This document shows positions 1 to 7,187 of a DNA stretch of 14,389 nt, one piece after another. Position 1 is the stretch's first letter; each line of letters starts with the position of its first letter. Source of the stretch: Acidobacteriota bacterium (GTDB taxonomy: Bacteria; Acidobacteriota; Blastocatellia; Pyrinomonadales; Pyrinomonadaceae); contig JAIVGV010000072.1 in assembly GCA_020201365.1 (NCBI GenBank), positions 1 to 14,389 on the forward strand, given 5' to 3'. Made by a program: the position numbers and the translations under genes. The notes beneath the pieces are model-generated. The model worked only from the letters and a program-made list of their open reading frames with translations. It searched no databases and was not told the DNA's origin.

Positions 1-707
1 ATCGTGAAGAGCGCGAAGGAGGTCGTCATGATCGAGAAGGCGACGACGAAGAGGAAGTAGATCGCGAGCACGAACGCGAGCCGCGAGTTCTTCAGCGCGC
101 GCGCGAGCTGCGACCAGCGACCCGTCGCCGCCGACGCGCGCGCGGGGTGATCTTTAGTGACCGTCTCCGGCAGCGTGAAGTAGAGCAGCGCGGCGTTGGC
201 GAACGCCATCGCGCCCGCGAAGATGAACGGCACGCTGATGCCCCACTTCGAGAGCACGCCGCCGATGGCGGGTCCGAACGTAAAGCCCAACCCGAACGCC
301 GCGCCGATGAGCCCCATGCCCTTCGCGCGATCCTCTTTCGTCGTCACGTCGGCGATGTAGGCTTGCGCGGTCGAGATGTTGCCGCCGGTGATGCCGTCAA
401 TGATGCGCCCCAGAAAGAGCATCCACAGCGCCGTCGCGAAGCCCATGATCATGAAGCCGGCGCTCGTCCCGAGCAGGCTGACGAAGAGGACGGGTCGCCG
501 CCCGTACCTGTCCGACAGGCGACCGAGGACGGGGGTGAAGACGAGCTGCATCACCGAGTAGGACGCGAAGAGCAGTCCGACCATGCGCGGGCTCGCGTTG
601 AACTTCGTCCCCTCGACGTAGTACGGCAGGACGGGGATCACGATCCCGAAGCCCACGAGGTCTATGAAGACCGTGACGAAGATGACGACGAGCGGAGAAC
701 GTTTCAT
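1..707 (-). CDS. TetA-type MFS efflux transporter, C-terminal part outside window
   Basis: The frame is open from an ATG at 705-707 to the left edge, giving the first 235 residues of an MFS drug:H+ antiporter (DHA1/TetA-like). The start reads MKRSPLVVIFVTVFIDLVGF, the usual first membrane helix with an Asp. Residues 62-72 are GRLSDRYGRRP, the MFS motif A of the loop between helices 2 and 3. Helices 4-5 carry GITGGNISTAQAYIADVT and GLGFTFGPAIGG, typical of TetA-like carriers. A hydrophilic stretch near residue 190-205 looks like the central cytoplasmic loop, and the next helix begins before the edge. The product would export an unknown small molecule at the inner membrane. Its gene follows doxX on the same strand, separated by a palindrome. 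No Shine-Dalgarno precedes the ATG: the repeat arm begins 4 nt upstream. Substrate specificity cannot be told. Confidence 0.93.
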   Translation of the reverse strand, partial: MKRSPLVVIFVTVFIDLVGFGIVIPVLPYYVEGTKFNASPRMVGLLFASYSVMQLVFTPVLGRLSDRYGRRPVLFVSLLGTSAGFMIMGFATALWMLFLGRIIDGITGGNISTAQAYIADVTTKEDRAKGMGLIGAAFGLGFTFGPAIGGVLSKWGISVPFIFAGAMAFANAALLYFTLPETVTKDHPARASAATGRWSQLARALKNSRLAFVLAIYFLFVVAFSIMTTSFALFT

Positions 708-711
708 AAAA

Positions 712-803
712 AGTACTGAGTACTGAGTACTGAGTACTGAGAAGAAGCAAGAAGCGCCGAGTCGCTTTCTGCCTTTCACTCAGTACTCAGTACTCAGTAC
801 TCA
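712..803. repeat. Inverted repeat 1: AGTACTG heptamer palindrome
   Basis: Four head-to-tail copies of AGTACTG occupy 712-739, and three copies of the complement CAGTACT occupy 781-801. Positions 717-741 pair with 779-803 in a perfect 25-bp stem around a 37-nt loop. The loop holds its own small hairpin, AAGCG at 752-756 with CGCTT. The element lies between the doxX stop and the MFS start and touches the MFS start. It could act as a processing or termination hairpin between the two genes. Confidence 0.95.
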
Positions 804-814
804 TCACTTGAGTC

Positions 815-1258
815 TTACCGTCTGCGCGCGCGCGGATCGACGAGCGCGGCGTCGAGCGAGAGACGACCGCCGCCCGCGATGAGCAGCGCGAGGCAGACGC
901 CGAGGAGCGCGAACGGGAACTCGTAGCCGCGCGGGAGGAAGAACCCCTCCGTCCAGAGGACGCCGAAAATGACGGTCAGCATCACGCACATGATGAGGAA
1001 CGCGCCGACGCGCGTCAGCAGCCCGAGGAGCACGAGCACGCCGCCGACGAGCTCGGAGAGCGCTGCCACGGCCATCCAGAGCCACGCCGGACGCATGAAG
1101 GAGAACGGCGTCGGGAACGAAATGAACTTCCCCCAGCCGGGACCGTCCCACGCCCCGAACACCTTCTGCGCGCCGTGCCCGATGAAGACGACGCCGAGCG
1201 TGAGCCGCAGTGGGACGGTGATCCACGTCGCCGTCGTCGCGATCAGTCGCTGAAACAT
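815..1258 (-). CDS. DoxX family membrane protein
   Basis: This 147-residue integral membrane protein has about four transmembrane helices. The N-terminal helix region PLRLTLGVVFIGHGAQKVFG, with its conserved His-Gly, is the DoxX family signature. It is followed by a hydrophilic loop (WDGPGWGKFIS), a helix with SELVGGVLVLLGLLTR, and two more helices. Family members are quinol- or thiosulfate-oxidation-linked, or stress-related membrane subunits, and many have no assigned role. The start is placed at ATG 1256-1258 (MFQRL) because GGAGGG sits 7 nt upstream. An in-frame GTG at 1271-1273 would overlap that ribosome binding site. The gene is divergent from the flavin reductase and is followed by the MFS gene on the same strand. 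Confidence 0.9.
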   Translation of the reverse strand: MFQRLIATTATWITVPLRLTLGVVFIGHGAQKVFGAWDGPGWGKFISFPTPFSFMRPAWLWMAVAALSELVGGVLVLLGLLTRVGAFLIMCVMLTVIFGVLWTEGFFLPRGYEFPFALLGVCLALLIAGGGRLSLDAALVDPRARRR

Positions 1259-1265
1259 TTTCGAG

Positions 1266-1271
1266 CCCTCC
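1266..1271 (-). promoter_or_regulatory. Ribosome binding site deciding the doxX start
   Basis: GGAGGG on the minus strand lies 7 nt before ATG 1256-1258. It rules against the upstream in-frame GTG at 1271-1273, which would overlap the site itself. Confidence 0.75.
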
Positions 1272-1402
1272 ACGGAACGGACGCGGCGTGAGAGAGCGCG
1301 TCACGCGCGCGCGTCGTCCCTCAAAGTCGTCTGTAAAAGTCTGGGCGGGTCTTAACGCGGACGCTGCTGTTTTACCACAGGCGCGCGCCCGCCGCGAAAC
1401 GG

Positions 1403-1486
1403 GAAACGATGAGGTCGGGGCGAGGAACGATGAACGGAAAGCCTTTGCCTTCACTCCATCGCTCGTCGCCCCGACTTCATCGTTTC
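1403..1486. repeat. Inverted repeat 2: AACGATG palindrome in divergent spacer
   Basis: Positions 1403-1423 pair with 1466-1486 over 21 bp with a single G-T mismatch. Pairing continues imperfectly to about 1434/1455, leaving a loop of about 20 nt. Within the left arm AACGATG recurs at 1405 and 1426, exactly three heptamers apart. It occupies the spacer (1259-1550) between the divergent doxX and flavin reductase genes, about 65 nt from the latter's start. It is too long and too repetitive to look like an ordinary operator. Confidence 0.9.
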
Positions 1487-1494
1487 TCCGCCGC

Positions 1495-1524
1495 TTTCCA
1501 CGCGCGAAGCATTCGCGCTAAACT
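1495..1524 (+). promoter_or_regulatory. Candidate sigma-70-like promoter for the fad cluster
   Basis: TTTCCA (1495-1500) and TAAACT (1519-1524) are separated by 18 nt and end 26 nt before the first gene of the plus-strand cluster. The -10 is fair and the -35 is poor. It is offered only because it is the most A/T-rich promoter-like pair in the spacer. The promoter consensus of this organism is unknown. Confidence 0.25.
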
Positions 1525-1550
1525 GCGCGGCACACGCGGGGAAAACTAGG

Positions 1551-2288
1551 ATGGTGTCACAGGGTTTCAGCGCGGGCGGGGGGACGACGACGCTCACGGT
1601 CGCGCGCGTCTCCCGCCAAGCGCGCGACGTGCGCTCGTTCGACATGGGCGTCGCCGGCGGCTCGAAGATCGCACACGCGCCCGGGCAGGTCGCGCGGCTG
1701 CGCGTCGGCGAAGCAGAGTCGTACTTCGCCGTCGCGAGCGCGCCCGAAGACGACGCGCTCGAATTCCTCGTCAAGCGCACGGGCGGCGCGAGTGGCGACG
1801 TGGGCGGACCCTTCTACGAGCTGCGCGCGGGCGACAGGGTTGAATTGACGCAGCTCGTCGGTCGCGGCTTCCCGCTCGACGCGCACGCGGGGCGCGACCT
1901 CGTCTTCGTCGCGATGGGCACAGGCATCGCGCCGGTGCGCTCGGCGCTGCGCCACGCCATCGCGCGCGCCGACAGCTTCGGTCAGCTCGTCGCCCTCTAC
2001 GGCGCGCGCACGCCGGAAGACTTTTGCTATCAGGATGAGACCGACGAGTGGCGCGCCGCCGGGGTCGAGCTGCGCCAAGTCATCTCCCGCCCCGACGGCT
2101 ACGAGTGGGCTGGTCAGACCGGCTACGTCCAGTCGCTCTTAGATCACGTGCTCCCGCGGAGGCTCGCGTTTGAGAAAGGTCCTTCCCCATGCTTCGTTTC
2201 GGAAAGGCGGCGGTTTTGGGCGCGGGCACGATGGGCGCGCAGATCGCCGCGCACCTCGCCAACGCCGGTGTGCCTGTGCTGCTCTTAG
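1551..2288 (+). CDS. FNR-like flavin reductase, C-terminus truncated
   Basis: Residues 1-100 form a ferredoxin-reductase-type FAD-binding barrel with YFAVASAP at 58-65, in the place of the RxYS flavin motif. Residues 115-203 are the NAD(P)-binding domain, with VAMGTGIAPVRSA around 120-132 and the LYGARTPEDFCY strand-turn. The family normally ends with a further 30-40 residues including a Cys-Gly motif near the nicotinamide. Here that part is missing. After about residue 203 (DHVLP) the frame reads an Arg-rich tail (ERRRFWARARWARRS), and its last 100 nt overlap the start of fadN in another frame. A deletion at about 2155-2190 explains this better than a frameshift, because only some 30 nt separate the last recognisable residue from fadN. 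The gene may be inactive. Its original partner (dehydrogenase, hydrogenase-like or oxygenase) is not visible. Confidence 0.72.
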   Translation: MVSQGFSAGGGTTTLTVARVSRQARDVRSFDMGVAGGSKIAHAPGQVARLRVGEAESYFAVASAPEDDALEFLVKRTGGASGDVGGPFYELRAGDRVELTQLVGRGFPLDAHAGRDLVFVAMGTGIAPVRSALRHAIARADSFGQLVALYGARTPEDFCYQDETDEWRAAGVELRQVISRPDGYEWAGQTGYVQSLLDHVLPRRLAFEKGPSPCFVSERRRFWARARWARRSPRTSPTPVCLCCS

Positions 2289-4600
2289 ACATCGCGCCGC
2301 GCGAACCGACGCCGGAAGAGTCGGCGGAGGGGCTCGCGCCCGACTCGCCGGAAGTTCGCAACCGCATCGCGCGCGCCGGGCTCGAGGCGGCGAAGAAGGC
2401 GAAGCCCGCGGCGTTCATGTCGGCTGCGCGCGCGCGGCTCGTCTCGACGGGGAACTTCGACGACGATCTCGCGAAGTTGAAAGACTGCGACCTCGTCATC
2501 GAGGCGGTCGTCGAGAACTTAGAGATCAAGCGACGGCTCTTCGAGCGCGTCGAGAAGGCGCGCCGCCCCGGCTCGGTCGTCGCGACGAACACGAGCGGCA
2601 TCCCAGTGCGGCAGATCGCCGAGGGCTTCTCCGAGGATTTCCGCGCGCACTTCCTCGGCGCGCACTTCTTCAACCCGCCGCGCTACCTGCACCTGTGCGA
2701 GCTCGTCCCGACCGAGTGGACGCGCCCCGAGGTCGCCTGCTCGGTCTTCGGCTTCTTAGACGAGCGGCTCGGCAAGGGCGTCGTCGTCGCCAAGGACACG
2801 CCGAACTTCATCGCCAACCGCGTCGGCACCTACGGCGCGCTCGTCACCGTCAAGACGATGCTCGACGACGGCTACACGATTGAGGAAGTTGACAAGATGA
2901 CGGGGCAGGCGGTCGGGCGCGCCAAGTCCGCCACCTTCCGCACGTTCGACATCGTCGGCCTCGACGTGCTCGTGCACGTCACCCGAAATCTCTACGAGGC
3001 GCTCACGGAAGACGAGGAGCGCGGAGTCTTCGTCCCGCCGGAGTTTCTCGAGAAGATGATCGGGCGGGGCTTGCTCGGCGCGAAGACGGGCGGCGGCTTC
3101 TACCGCAAGCAGAAAGGCGACGGCGAGAAGTCTGAAATCTGGACGCTCGACTACGCCGCGCTCGAATACCGACCGCCGCAGAAGGCGAAACTCCCGGCGC
3201 TCGACGTGGCGAAGAACATCGAGGACGTGGGCGGGCGCATCAAGGCGCTCGTGTGGGGTACGGATCGCGTCGGGCATTTCCTGTGGCGCACCGTCGGGCG
3301 CACCTTGCGCTACGCGGCGAACCGCATCCCTGAGATCGCGAACACTATTCTGGACGTTGACCGCGCGATGCGCTGGGGCTTCAACTGGGAGCTGGGCGTC
3401 TTCGAGACGTGGGACGCCATCGGCGTCGAGAAATCCGTCGCGCGGATGCAGGAGGAAGGCTGGACTGTTCCGCTCAACGTCGAGCGGATGCTCCACGCGG
3501 GCGCGAAAAGCTTTTACAAGACCGAAGGCGGGCAGCGCTACTTCTTCGACTTCGTCACGCTCGAATACAAGCCCGTCGACGATCCGCCCGGCGCGATCAT
3601 CTTGAAGTCGGTCAAGGAGCGCACGAACGTCGTTAAGAAGAATTCCGGCGCGTCGCTGATAGACATCGGCGACGGCGTGGCGTGCTTGGAGTTCCACTCG
3701 AAGATGAACGCCATCGGCGGCGACACGATCCAGATGATCAAGCAGTCGCTCGCCGAGGTGGAAAAGAATTTCGTCGGGCTCGTCGTCGGCAACCAAGGGG
3801 CGAACTTCTGCGTCGGCGCGAACCTGATGCTCGTCCTTCTGGAAGCGCAGGACGAGAACTGGGAAGACCTCGATCTCGTCGCCCGCGCCTTCCAAGACGC
3901 GACGATGAGCCTGCGCTACTCGCCGAAGCCCGTCGTCGTCGCGCCGTTCAACCTAACCTTAGGCGGCGGCTGCGAGATGCTGATGCACGGCGACCGCGTG
4001 CGCGCGTCGGCTGAGTTGTACACCGGCTTGATCGAGGTCGGCGTCGGCATCATCCCCGCGGGCGGCGGCACGAAGGAGATGCTCGTGCGCGCGCTCGATT
4101 CGATCCCGGAAGGGATGCGGGACGCCGATCCGTTCCCGCATCTCAAGCGCGCTTTCGAGACCATCGCGCTCGCGAAAGTCTCGACCTCGGCGGAAGAGGC
4201 GAGAGGTCTCGGCTACCTGCGCGACGAGGACTCGATCTCGATGAACCCGGATCGCCTCGTCGCCGACGCGAAACGCCAGGTGCTCGCGCTCGCGCAAGCC
4301 GGATACGCGCCGCCCGCGCGGCGCACGGACATCCTCGCGATGGGTAACCCCGCGCTCGCGACGCTCAAGCTCGGCGTCCACCAGATGCTGCGCGGCGGCT
4401 TCATCTCCGAGCACGACGCGCTCATCGGCGAAAAGCTCGCGCGCGTGCTGACGGGCGGCGACCTGAACCACCCGACGCGCGTCAGCGAACAGTACCTGCT
4501 CGACCTTGAGCGCGAGGCGTTCCTCTCGCTCCTCGGTCAGCGCAAGACGCAGGAGCGCATGGCGCACACGCTGAAGACGGGCAAGCCGCTCAGGAATTAG
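2189..4600 (+). CDS. fadN: 3-hydroxyacyl-CoA dehydrogenase / enoyl-CoA hydratase, FadN type
   Basis: This bifunctional beta-oxidation enzyme of 803 residues hydrates trans-2-enoyl-CoA and oxidises L-3-hydroxyacyl-CoA with NAD. The NAD-binding domain is first: VLGAGTMGAQIAAHL has GxGxxG at Gly11, Gly13 and Gly16. The dehydrogenase dyad fits His159 (AHFFNP) and Glu171. KDTPNFIANRVG leads into the helical C-terminal dehydrogenase domain (about 200-300), and a second such domain follows to about 430. The crotonase domain lies at about 480-700, with both catalytic glutamates, Glu596 (GGGCEMLM) and Glu616 (YTGLIEVG), 20 residues apart as in mammalian hydratase. Dehydrogenase-first order and length match Bacillus FadN rather than proteobacterial FadB. 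The start has a ribosome binding site (GAGAAAGG, 9-nt spacer). The ybaK-like gene begins 8 nt after the stop. Confidence 0.95.
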   Translation: MLRFGKAAVLGAGTMGAQIAAHLANAGVPVLLLDIAPREPTPEESAEGLAPDSPEVRNRIARAGLEAAKKAKPAAFMSAARARLVSTGNFDDDLAKLKDCDLVIEAVVENLEIKRRLFERVEKARRPGSVVATNTSGIPVRQIAEGFSEDFRAHFLGAHFFNPPRYLHLCELVPTEWTRPEVACSVFGFLDERLGKGVVVAKDTPNFIANRVGTYGALVTVKTMLDDGYTIEEVDKMTGQAVGRAKSATFRTFDIVGLDVLVHVTRNLYEALTEDEERGVFVPPEFLEKMIGRGLLGAKTGGGFYRKQKGDGEKSEIWTLDYAALEYRPPQKAKLPALDVAKNIEDVGGRIKALVWGTDRVGHFLWRTVGRTLRYAANRIPEIANTILDVDRAMRWGFNWELGVFETWDAIGVEKSVARMQEEGWTVPLNVERMLHAGAKSFYKTEGGQRYFFDFVTLEYKPVDDPPGAIILKSVKERTNVVKKNSGASLIDIGDGVACLEFHSKMNAIGGDTIQMIKQSLAEVEKNFVGLVVGNQGANFCVGANLMLVLLEAQDENWEDLDLVARAFQDATMSLRYSPKPVVVAPFNLTLGGGCEMLMHGDRVRASAELYTGLIEVGVGIIPAGGGTKEMLVRALDSIPEGMRDADPFPHLKRAFETIALAKVSTSAEEARGLGYLRDEDSISMNPDRLVADAKRQVLALAQAGYAPPARRTDILAMGNPALATLKLGVHQMLRGGFISEHDALIGEKLARVLTGGDLNHPTRVSEQYLLDLEREAFLSLLGQRKTQERMAHTLKTGKPLRN

Positions 4601-4608
4601 TCGCGACG

Positions 4609-5094
4609 ATGGACTACCCGGTCACGCCGGCCGTGCGCGTGCTGCGCGAAAAGGAGGTGGAATTCGCGCCGCACCTGTACACCTACGAGGAGCGCGGCGG
4701 CACGCGCCACTCGGCGGAGAGCCTCGGCGTTGACGAGCACGCCGTCGTCAAGACTCTGGTGATGGAGACCGACGCGCGCAAAGCCCTGATCGTTTTGATG
4801 CACGGCGACCGCGAAGTTTCGACGAAGCAGCTCGCGCGCGAGATCGGCGCGAGAAGCGTCGCGCCGTGCAAGCCGGAAGTGGCGCAGAAGCACACGGGCT
4901 ACCTCGTCGGCGGAACCTCCCCGCTCGGCACGCGCGCCGCGCTTCCGGTTTACGCCGAGCGCACGATCTTCTCGTTGCCGCGCATCTACATCAACGGCGG
5001 CAAGCGCGGCTTCCTCGTCTCGGTCGATCCGAAGGCGCTGCGCGGGCTGCTGCCGATCACGGAGGTCTCGGTCGCCGTCGCCAAGTCGGAATGA
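4609..5094 (+). CDS. ybaK: YbaK/EbsC-type aminoacyl-tRNA deacylase
   Basis: This 161-residue single-domain protein belongs to the YbaK/ProX family of trans-editing enzymes, which hydrolyse mischarged tRNA (Cys-tRNAPro for YbaK itself) in the cytosol. Visible hallmarks are the VVKTLVM segment with Lys48, the position of the family's essential lysine, the GGTSPLGTR loop at 101-109, and INGGKRGF at 128-135. Length is normal and the protein looks intact. It lies 8 nt after fadN and 35 nt before the next gene, so it is almost certainly cotranscribed with a fatty-acid operon to which it has no obvious metabolic link. Which tRNA it edits cannot be read from sequence. Confidence 0.92.
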   Translation: MDYPVTPAVRVLREKEVEFAPHLYTYEERGGTRHSAESLGVDEHAVVKTLVMETDARKALIVLMHGDREVSTKQLAREIGARSVAPCKPEVAQKHTGYLVGGTSPLGTRAALPVYAERTIFSLPRIYINGGKRGFLVSVDPKALRGLLPITEVSVAVAKSE

Positions 5095-5114
5095 AAGTCT
5101 CGGCTGCCGCGTTC

Positions 5115-5120
5115 GGAGGT
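5115..5120 (+). promoter_or_regulatory. Ribosome binding site deciding the DJ-1/PfpI start
   Basis: A full GGAGGT lies 9 nt before ATG 5130-5132. The competing in-frame ATG at 5091, which overlaps the ybaK stop as ATGA, would add 13 poorly family-like residues. The downstream start is preferred. Confidence 0.75.
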
Positions 5121-5129
5121 TCTGCGAAG

Positions 5130-5786
5130 ATGGACGTTGCGATTCTTCTCTACGAAGGTCTGACCGCGCTCGACGCGATAGGTCCTTACGAGACGCTGAC
5201 GCTCTTGCCCGGCGCGCGCGTAAAGTTCGTCGCGCGCGAGCGGGGCGCGAAGCGGACTGACAGCGGCGCGCTCGCGCTCGTCGCCGATTACAGCTTCGCC
5301 GAGGTGACGAGTCCGGATGTGATAGTCGTCCCCGGCTCATCCAACAGCACGCGCAGCGCGATGGAAGACGCGGCGACGATTCAGTGGCTGCGCGCGGCGC
5401 ACGAGACTTCGCGTTGGACGACTTCGGTCTGCTCCGGCGCGCTCGTCCTCGCCGCGGCGGGTCTGTTGAAAGGCTTGAAGGCGACGACGCACTGGGCTGC
5501 GATGCCGTTCCTCGCGGCGTTCGGCGCGGAGGCGGTGCAAGAGCGCGTCGTGCGACAGGGCAAGATCGTCACGGCGGCGGGCGTCTCCGCGGGGCTGGAC
5601 ATGGCTCTGTATCTGGCGGGCGAGATCGCGGGCGCGGAAGCGGCGCAGATCATACAATTGATCATGGAATACGATCCGCAGCCGCCGTTCGACGCGGGCT
5701 CGATCGGGAAGGCGTCGCCGTCGGTCGTCGAGTCGGCGCGGCACGAGATGGCGCGTTTGAGCGCGAGCGGCGCGAAGGCGAGTTAG
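5130..5786 (+). CDS. DJ-1/PfpI family protein, isonitrile-hydratase-like
   Basis: This 218-residue glutamine-amidotransferase-like fold protein of the DJ-1/PfpI superfamily opens with MDVAILLYEGLTALDAIGPY, carrying the conserved Asp15. IVVPGS (65-70) is the strand before the usual glycine turn. TTSVCSGALVLAAAGLL holds the nucleophile-elbow cysteine at Cys101. TTHWA (119-123) and AAGVSAGLDMAL complete the pattern of the subgroup that includes Pseudomonas isonitrile hydratase and AraC-type regulator N-domains. There is no DNA-binding domain, so it is a free-standing enzyme or stress protein. The exact reaction is not established; isonitrile hydration is only the nearest named activity I can recall. 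It lies between ybaK and fadA, with 35-nt and 20-nt gaps. Confidence 0.88.
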   Translation: MDVAILLYEGLTALDAIGPYETLTLLPGARVKFVARERGAKRTDSGALALVADYSFAEVTSPDVIVVPGSSNSTRSAMEDAATIQWLRAAHETSRWTTSVCSGALVLAAAGLLKGLKATTHWAAMPFLAAFGAEAVQERVVRQGKIVTAAGVSAGLDMALYLAGEIAGAEAAQIIQLIMEYDPQPPFDAGSIGKASPSVVESARHEMARLSASGAKAS

Positions 5787-5806
5787 TTTTCCGCACGGGG
5801 GTCGAG

Positions 5807-7025
5807 ATGAGAGAAGCAGTGATAGTTTCGTCAGTCCGCACGGCGGTCGGGAAAGCGCCGAAGGGGACTTTGCGCGACACGCGACCGGACGAGATGGGCG
5901 CGGCTGTGATCAAGGAGGCGATCAGGCGAGCCGAAGGCGTCGCGCCCGAAGAGGTCGAGGACGTGATCATGGGCTGCGCGATGCCGGAGGCTGAAGCCGG
6001 GATGAACGTGGCGCGCGCGGCGGCGATCCGCGCCGGGCTGCCGGTCGAGACCTCCGCGATGACGATCAATCGGTTCTGCTCGTCGGGGCTGCAATCAATC
6101 GCGATCGCCGCCGACCGCGTTCGCACGGGCAGCGCGGAAGTGATCGTCGCGGGCGGGCTCGAAACCATGTCCATGATCCCGATGGGCGGGCACATCATTC
6201 GCCCGAACCCGTACTTGGTCGAGCACTACCCGGATTTTTATCTCAACATGGGGCTCGCCACCGAGAACGTCGCGCGCAAGTTCGAGGTCTCGCGCGAAGA
6301 GCAGGACGCCTTCGCCTTGCGCTCTCACCGACGCGCGGCGGCGGCGCAGGACGCGGGGCACTTCGACGACGAGATCGTGCCGCTCACAGTCACGTTCGAG
6401 GAGCTGGACGCGCGCGGGAGAAAACAACGACGCGAAGTCACCTTCACGAAAGACGAAGGCGTGCGGCGCGACACGAGCGAAGAGGGATTGGCGAAGTTGA
6501 AGCCAGCCTTCCACGCGAAGGGGACGATCGAAGCTCAAGCCAGCCTTCCACGCGAAGGGGACGATCACGGCGGGCAACGCGTCGCAGATGTCGGACGGCG
6601 CGGCGGCGGCGGTCGTCATGTCAGACGAGCGCGCGCGTGCGTTGAACTTAAAGCCGCTCGCGCGCTTCGTCGCCTACGCCACGGCGGGTTGCGCGCCCGA
6701 AGAGATGGGCATCGGACCAGTCAACGCGATCCCGAAGGTCTTGAAGATCGCCGGGCTCACGCTCGAAGACATCGCCGTGATCGAACTCAACGAAGCCTTC
6801 GCCGCCCAAAGTCTAGCCGTGATCAAAACTTTGGGACTCGATCCCGAACGAGTGAACGTCAACGGCGGAGCCATCGCGCTCGGACACCCCTTGGGCTGCA
6901 CGGGCGCGAAGCTCACGGCGACCGTCTTGCGCGAACTCGAACGCCGGCAGGGTCGCTACGCGATGGTCACGATGTGCGTCGGCGGCGGCATGGGCGCGGC
7001 GGGCATCTTCGAACGCGTCGAGTGA
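5807..7025 (+). pseudogene. fadA: Acetyl-CoA acyltransferase (thiolase) disrupted by a 37-bp duplication
   Basis: This is a 3-ketoacyl-CoA thiolase, the last step of beta-oxidation. The 5' part from ATG 5807 carries the acyl-accepting Cys91 (NRFCSSGLQS) and GGLETMSMIPM. At 6493-6566 a 37-bp tandem duplication shifts the frame by +1. The rest of the enzyme continues in the new frame to the stop at 7025, with TAGNASQMSDGAAAAVV, NEAFAAQ, GGAIALGHPLG (catalytic His) and CVGGGMGA (second catalytic Cys). Removing one copy restores an uninterrupted 393-residue thiolase, a normal length. Unrepaired, the original frame would run on to 7144 through the next palindrome, giving 445 residues without the catalytic C-terminus. 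Both catalytic halves are well conserved, so the lesion is very recent or is an assembly error. The start is 20 nt after the DJ-1 gene. Confidence 0.9.
6493..6566 (+). repeat. 37-bp tandem duplication inside fadA
   Basis: Copy one is 6493-6529 and copy two is 6530-6566. They agree at 35 of 37 positions. The two differences turn a TTG leucine codon (6497-6499) into CTC (6534-6536), so both copies encode KLKPAFHAKGTI in their own frame. The unit is not a multiple of three, so the thiolase frame breaks at the junction. Confidence 0.97.
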
Positions 7026-7032
7026 AAATAGT

Positions 7033-7145
7033 TTTAGCCACAGAGGGCACAGAGATCACAGAGGGGGAAACAAACAGACCAAAAAAGTCGTGGCTCGATT
7101 CTCGCCTTTGTCGCCTCTGTGATCTCTGTGCCCTCTGTGGCTAAA
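7033..7145. repeat. Inverted repeat 3: CACAGAG palindrome between fadA and fadE
   Basis: Positions 7033-7064 are a perfect 32-bp reverse complement of 7114-7145, around a 49-nt loop. The left arm has CACAGAG three times at 9-nt period (7039, 7048, 7057). It lies within the presumed operon, 7 nt after the fadA stop and 42 nt before the fadE start. A transcript crossing it would form a very stable stem. It could terminate, stabilise or cleave the message and so set fadE apart from the upstream genes. Confidence 0.97.
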
Positions 7146-7187
7146 TGAATTCAGTCTCCAAACAGTCAGCCAGAAAGGACGAGTCCT

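Noticed and set aside
397..750. A 117-residue minus-strand frame starting within the AGTACTG repeat
   Set aside because: It is the MFS gene read in the wrong frame. The correct frame from 707 gives clear MFS motifs and continues to the window edge.
712..803. CRISPR-like array from the tandem AGTACTG and GGATGAA units
   Set aside because: Units of 7 nt without unique spacers, arranged as inverted rather than direct arrays, and no cas gene in the window.
1288..1521. A 77-codon plus-strand frame in the doxX/flavin reductase spacer
   Set aside because: Arg/Ala-rich with no family, and mostly made of the inverted repeat at 1403-1486.
2756..3895. Long antisense frames opposite fadN, fadE and the MBL gene
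   Set aside because: High G+C leaves few stop codons on the opposite strand. The products are Arg/Asp/Val-rich with no domain and no ribosome binding site, while the plus-strand genes are clear families.
6480..6600. Programmed ribosomal frameshift in fadA
   Set aside because: There is no slippery heptamer or downstream structure of the usual kind, and the shift coincides exactly with a 37-bp duplication that would add 12 residues to a conserved core.
5384..7144. A 586-residue open frame spanning the DJ-1 gene end, fadA and the palindrome
   Set aside because: Only 5807-6529 of it is real thiolase sequence. The front is the DJ-1 gene read out of frame, and the tail is out-of-frame thiolase plus palindrome (ending CDLCALCG).
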